Source: Ameyamaea chiangmaiensis
GTDB taxonomy: Bacteria; Pseudomonadota; Alphaproteobacteria; Acetobacterales; Acetobacteraceae
NCBI RefSeq assembly: GCF_025995235.1
Contig: NZ_BAPT01000001.1
Span: forward strand, 85,870-149,869
Direction of reading: 5' to 3'
DNA length: 64,000 bases
The notes beneath the pieces are model-generated. The model saw only the letters and a program-made list of their open reading frames with translations, did no database searches and was not told where the DNA came from. This document shows positions 60,618 to 64,000 of this stretch, piece after piece (the first letter of the stretch is position 1; each line of letters starts with the position of its first letter). Both the position numbers and the translations under genes were made by a program.

Positions 60618-61739
60618 TCAGTCGATGACCAGATTGTCGCGGTGGATGACCTCATCACGACCGCGCCAGCCCAGCAGGGATTCGATCTTCTCCGACCGGA
60701 AGCCCGCAATTCGGCGTGCATCCAGGGCATTGTAGGCGACCAGCCCGCGACCGATGGTCCGGCCGTCCTCATCCACGACCAGCACCAGGTCACCGCGCTC
60801 GAACTCGCCTTCCACGCGTTGGATGCCAGCGGGCAGAAGCGAACGTCCCTCGGTCAACGCGTGTGCGGCCCCTGCATCGACGTGCAGGCTGCCCGCCGGC
60901 GTCAGGCCCCCGGCGATCCAGTGCTTGCGGGCGGAGCGTGCGTCTTCGGTGGCACCGAACCATGTGCACCGGCCGGTGTCGATCAGCCGCTGGAGCGGGT
61001 GCATCTGCGTCCCGAGGGCGATCGCCATGGCACAGCCGGAATGCGTTGCGATACGGGCGGCCAGCAGCTTGGTGAACATGCCGCCGGAGGAATAGCCCGG
61101 CGGCGGTGCACCGCCCATAGCTATGATGTCATCGGTCAGCACGGGCACGTAAGCCAGATGTGTGGCACCGGGATCGAGACGGGGATCGGCGGTATACAGC
61201 CCGTCGATATCGGACAACAGGATCAGCCTGTCCGCCCGCACCATCTGCGCGACCCGGGCGCCAAGGCGATCATTGTCGCCGAAGCGGATCTCCGCCGTCG
61301 CGATGGTGTCGTTCTCGTTGATGACCGGAATGCAGCCGAGGCCGAGCAGAGTCTCGAAGGTCGCGCGTGCATTCAGGTAGCGGCGCCGATCCTCCGTATC
61401 GCCGGGCGTGAGCAAGAGTTGCGCGGCGGTCAGGCCATGGCGGGAGAGGGCGTCGCTCCAGGCTTGGGCGAGCCTGATCTGCCCTACGGCGGCGGCGGCC
61501 TGCTTTTCTTCCAGGCGAAGGGGCCCGCGCGGGAAGCCCAGACTGACACGGGCGAGCGCGATCGCCCCCGACGACACGACAAGAACCTCGATGCCGCGGG
61601 CCCGGAGCGCGGCGATGTCGGCCGCCACGGAATCAAGCCATGCCGTGCGCAGGGCGGCCTGTTCGGGGTCGACCAGCAGTGCACTGCCGATCTTGATGAC
61701 GATCCGACGCGCGTCGGACAGGGCGGGCATCGCCGTCAT
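60618..61739 (-). CDS. proB: Glutamate 5-kinase with PUA domain
   Basis: ProB phosphorylates glutamate, the first step of proline synthesis. From ATG 61739 (MTAMPALSDARRIVIKIGSA) the product is 373 residues. The kinase domain has VLVVSSGAIALARVSLGF, VINENDTIATAEIRFGDNDR and SGGMFTKLLAARIATHSG; the C-terminal PUA domain ends KIESLLGWRGRDEVIHRDNL. The ATG overlaps the obgE stop in ATGA (61736-61739). The open frame upstream to 61916 lies inside obgE and is rejected. Confidence 0.95.
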   Translation of the reverse strand: MTAMPALSDARRIVIKIGSALLVDPEQAALRTAWLDSVAADIAALRARGIEVLVVSSGAIALARVSLGFPRGPLRLEEKQAAAAVGQIRLAQAWSDALSRHGLTAAQLLLTPGDTEDRRRYLNARATFETLLGLGCIPVINENDTIATAEIRFGDNDRLGARVAQMVRADRLILLSDIDGLYTADPRLDPGATHLAYVPVLTDDIIAMGGAPPPGYSSGGMFTKLLAARIATHSGCAMAIALGTQMHPLQRLIDTGRCTWFGATEDARSARKHWIAGGLTPAGSLHVDAGAAHALTEGRSLLPAGIQRVEGEFERGDLVLVVDEDGRTIGRGLVAYNALDARRIAGFRSEKIESLLGWRGRDEVIHRDNLVID

Positions 61740-62758
61740 GAGGCGCTCGGCGTTGTCCGTTCGGCGCGGACATCGTTGACGATGTCCTGCAGGCGACGCA
61801 GCATCTCTGGTAGTCCCTGGCGTGTGACACCCGACAGAACCATCACCTCGGCTCCGGAGGCTTTCTCCAGTGCCCGTCGACGGGCGGAGATCTGACGGGG
61901 CGTGAGGGCGTCGCATTTGTTCAGGGCGATGATCTCCGGCTTCGCGGCCAGTGCCTCGTCATAAGCCTCGAGCTCGTGCCGGATGGTGCGCCACGATGTG
62001 ACGACGCTCTCGGCAGTTCCGTCGATCAGGTGGAGCAGTACGGCACAGCGTTCGACGTGGCCCAGAAAGCGGTCGCCAAGGCCTGATCCCTCGTGCGCGC
62101 CTTCGATCAGGCCGGGAATGTCGGCGATGACGAATTCCTCGATCGGATTAAGGCGCACGACACCGAGTTGCGGATGCAGGGTGGTGAAGGGGTAGTCCGC
62201 GATCTTCGGACGCGCGGCGGAGGCGACCGACAGGAAGGTCGACTTGCCGGCGTTGGGCAGTCCGACGAGGCCAACGTCGGCGATCAGCTTCAGCCGCAGC
62301 CACACCCAACGCTCTTCCCCGGGCCAGCCCTTGTCGGCGCGGCGCGGCGCGCGGTTGGTGCTGGTCTTGAAATGGGCGTTGCCGTGGCCACCGTCGCCGC
62401 CACGGCACAGCAATATGCGCTTCCCCGCCTCGTCCAGGTCGGCCAGCATGACATCGCGATCCTCGTCGAAGATCTGCGTGCCGATCGGGACCTGGATGAC
62501 CACCGGATCTGCCGCCGCACCCGTTCGGTCCGAGCCCGCGCCGTTGCCGCCTTTGCGCGCACGGAAATGCTGCGTGTAACGGAAGTCGATCAGGGTGTTC
62601 AGGTTGGCGGCCGCCACGAAGATGATGTCGCCGCCGCGTCCGCCGTTGCCGCCGTCCGGGCCGCCGAATTCGATGTATTTCTCGCGTCGGAAGGCCGTGA
62701 CGCCATCACCGCCGTCACCGGACTTCACGTAGATCTTGGCCTGGTCGAGAAACTTCAT
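61736..62758 (-). CDS. obgE: Obg family GTPase
   Basis: ObgE/CgtA is an essential GTPase acting in 50S ribosome assembly and stress control. The 340-residue product has the glycine-rich Obg domain (MKFLDQAKIYVKSGDGGDGV, then GGPDGGNGGRGGDIIFVA), the G1 motif GLPNAGKST, the G3 segment IADIPGLIEGAHEG and NKCD (G4). It has no long C-terminal extension, the short form. ATG 62758 is the family start. A terminator stands between rpmA and this gene. Confidence 0.96.
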   Translation of the reverse strand: MKFLDQAKIYVKSGDGGDGVTAFRREKYIEFGGPDGGNGGRGGDIIFVAAANLNTLIDFRYTQHFRARKGGNGAGSDRTGAAADPVVIQVPIGTQIFDEDRDVMLADLDEAGKRILLCRGGDGGHGNAHFKTSTNRAPRRADKGWPGEERWVWLRLKLIADVGLVGLPNAGKSTFLSVASAARPKIADYPFTTLHPQLGVVRLNPIEEFVIADIPGLIEGAHEGSGLGDRFLGHVERCAVLLHLIDGTAESVVTSWRTIRHELEAYDEALAAKPEIIALNKCDALTPRQISARRRALEKASGAEVMVLSGVTRQGLPEMLRRLQDIVNDVRAERTTPSAS

Positions 62759-62808
62759 GATGCTCTGCGGTGCTGGATGCGGTTTGTGGAGAAGCGGGTG
62801 ACAAGACG

Positions 62809-62839
62809 AAAAAGGGGCCGATCCTGGCGGACCGGCCCC
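62809..62839 (-). terminator. Intrinsic terminator after rpmA
   Basis: On the minus strand GGGGCCGGTCC and GGATCGGCCCC form an 11-bp stem (one G-U pair) with a 4-base loop, followed by TTTTT (62813-62809). It lies 35 bases after the rpmA stop and before obgE, so it should reduce read-through into obgE-proB. Confidence 0.85.
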
Positions 62840-62873
62840 CTGTTCCGTGCGCATCGCCCTGCGGGCGGCGTGC

Positions 62874-63143
62874 TTACTCGGCGGCGGCCGGCAGCGCGTC
62901 GATGGAGACGTGCACGCGGCCCTCGGCGCGACGGAAGAACTTCACATGCCCGTCGACCAACGCGAAGAGGGTGTGATCGCGGCCAATGCCGACATTATCG
63001 CCAGCCTTCATCTTCGTGCCGCGCTGACGGACGATGATGTTGCCGGCGATGACGCTCTCGCCACCGAACTTCTTGACGCCGAGACGGCGGCCGGCGCTAT
63101 CGCGACCGTTGCGGGACGAGCCGCCTGCCTTTTTTTGTGCCAT
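62874..63143 (-). CDS. rpmA: 50S ribosomal protein L27
   Basis: L27 sits at the peptidyl transferase centre. The 89-residue product starts MAQKKAGGSSRNGRDSAGRR and keeps RLGVKKFGGESVIAGNIIVR and GDNVGIGRDHTLFALVDG. It follows rplU by 42 bases in the conserved rplU-rpmA-obgE order. Confidence 0.97.
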   Translation of the reverse strand: MAQKKAGGSSRNGRDSAGRRLGVKKFGGESVIAGNIIVRQRGTKMKAGDNVGIGRDHTLFALVDGHVKFFRRAEGRVHVSIDALPAAAE

Positions 63144-63185
63144 TGCCTGAACTCCTGGAAAACTGGGATGCCTGAGCGGTTATGC

Positions 63186-63500
63186 TCAGGCCGCGTTGAT
63201 GGCGGTGACGCGCAACACTGTGACGTGCTGGCGATGGCCGTTCTTGCGACGGCTGTTCTGACGGCGGCGCTTCTTGAAGATGATCACCTTCGCGAGGCGG
63301 TCCTGAGCGATGACGGTTGCCGTCACGCTGGCGCCTGCCACGGTCGGCGCGCCGATCGACACACCCTGCTCGCCACCAAGGGCAAGGACGTCCGAGAAGG
63401 TCACGGTCGAGCCGGCCTCGGCGTCGAGTTTTTCCACCTTCAGCACGGCGTCGGGGGTAACGCGATACTGTTTTCCGCCGGTGCGGATGACTGCAAACAT
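63186..63500 (-). CDS. rplU: 50S ribosomal protein L21
   Basis: L21, a 104-residue protein: MFAVIRTGGKQYRVTPDAVL, then IIFKKRRRQNSRRKNGHRQH near the end, the basic rRNA-binding stretch. ATG 63500 is the family start; the frame extends eight codons to 63524. ACAGG precedes the ATG. Confidence 0.96.
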   Translation of the reverse strand: MFAVIRTGGKQYRVTPDAVLKVEKLDAEAGSTVTFSDVLALGGEQGVSIGAPTVAGASVTATVIAQDRLAKVIIFKKRRRQNSRRKNGHRQHVTVLRVTAINAA

Positions 63501-63640
63501 AAACCTGTCTTTCATTCCGATCATATGGCCATGCGCGGTGTCGGGATGACACAGGCGGCACGGCCCAGCCGCTTTTTATTGTTGGTCGCACGACGGCGAC
63601 GCGCCGATGCTGCCCCGAAGGACGCCCGGTCGAGGGGCGC

Positions 63641-63670
63641 CTTTTACCCAACGATCATGCCCGGCGTCAA
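63641..63670 (-). promoter_or_regulatory. Candidate promoter of rplU-rpmA
   Basis: TTGACG (63670-63665) and TAAAAG (63646-63641) on the minus strand are 18 bases apart. The start would leave a leader of about 130 bases before rplU. Confidence 0.5.
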
Positions 63671-63699
63671 CCGATTTGCATTTAACCGCCCGAGGTGAC

Positions 63700-63728
63700 T
63701 TGCACGTGCTTCAAACCCGTCCTATAAG
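63700..63728 (+). promoter_or_regulatory. Promoter of tRNA-Ser
   Basis: TTGCAC (63700-63705), 17 bases, TATAAG (63723-63728). The bases after the -10 box are GC-rich (GCCGCCCG), as in stringently controlled stable-RNA promoters. Confidence 0.7.
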
Positions 63729-63754
63729 GCCGCCCGTCGACACGCGCCGACTGC

Positions 63755-63843
<89 letters not shown>

Positions 63844-63936
63844 CAGTCGATAATACCCAATGAAATCAGCATCTTATCAGACCCCTTCGGTAGTGCCCTA
63901 CGACCGCGTTGGTAGTAGCCTGTCGGTAGTCCTTCC

Positions 63937-64000
63937 ATGACACGGAAGGTCTCTGAAGAGAGGCATGGACTGAGGCTTACGGGCGGGAAGACCTACGCGG
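63937..64000 (+). CDS. Partial ORF at window edge, possible integrase N-terminus
   Basis: An open frame from ATG 63937 (MTRKVSEERHGLRLTGGKTY) runs off the right edge after 21 codons. There is no clear ribosome binding site. It begins 94 bases after tRNA-Ser, in AT-richer sequence with three GGTAGT direct repeats (63889, 63911, 63925). A tyrosine recombinase would fit this position, but the fragment is too short to prove a family or even that it is coding. Confidence 0.25.
   Translation, partial: MTRKVSEERHGLRLTGGKTYA

Overview
The window is GC-rich and reads as chromosome of an alphaproteobacterium, most likely an acetic acid bacterium (Acetobacteraceae). The evidence is a pqqABCDE operon with a 26-residue PqqA ending in EINSYVCGQKK, a circularly permuted (two-piece) ssrA gene of alphaproteobacterial type, a class II EPSP synthase, a FYDLN-acid (TIGR02300) gene beside aroA-cmk-rpsA, and an L-erythrulose/erythritol-type polyol locus. 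I cannot name the genus from sequence alone.

Layout. 1-2.75 kb: pqqA-B-C-D-E on the minus strand, running off the left edge. 3.1-6.8 kb: xylulokinase and a two-domain glycosyltransferase. 6.8-11.2 kb: thyX with a small membrane protein, then the permuted tmRNA gene directly upstream of sspB, then class I fumarase and a VOC protein. 11.2-14.9 kb: two overlapping glycosyltransferases. 15.1-17.8 kb: three translationally coupled genes (exported nucleoside hydrolase, DUF1489 protein, SLT/SPOR lipoprotein). 18-20.1 kb: exported M3 peptidase.

20.1-32.7 kb is a divergent polyol/ketose catabolic locus. The minus-strand operon encodes an FGGY kinase, a GlpD-like dehydrogenase, an aldolase-like TIM-barrel protein of unknown role, a fused DhaK-DhaL kinase and an SDR. 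The plus-strand operon encodes a sugar ABC importer, an EryH/LerI-like triose-isomerase homologue and a DeoR-family regulator. A 200-bp AT-rich control region lies between them.

32.7-43.3 kb is accessory: a TonB-dependent receptor behind a palindrome-overlapped promoter, an SDR/TetR pair around a perfect operator palindrome, a PaiB-like protein, a D-aminoacylase-like amidohydrolase, MFS and TauE/SafE transporters, and NudC. 43.3-53.0 kb is housekeeping: ffs-dnaX-ybaB-recR, a FolM-like reductase with folB, then TIGR02300-aroA-cmk-rpsA ending in a clear terminator. 53.1-60.6 kb is an island of three large multidomain glycosyltransferase genes with paralogous CgeB-like domains, a six-fold 43-residue repeat and a duplicated C-terminal module. 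60.6-63.5 kb is rplU-rpmA-obgE-proB on the minus strand. The window ends with tRNA-Ser(CGA), followed by AT-richer sequence that may be the edge of an integrated element.

The main biological idea is inferential. PQQ-dependent periplasmic dehydrogenases of acetic acid bacteria oxidise erythritol-type polyols to ketoses. The 20-33 kb locus has the import, kinase and isomerase functions expected for using such a ketose (L-erythrulose-like), plus a kinase/dehydrogenase branch for the unoxidised polyol, plus an unassigned aldolase-like enzyme.
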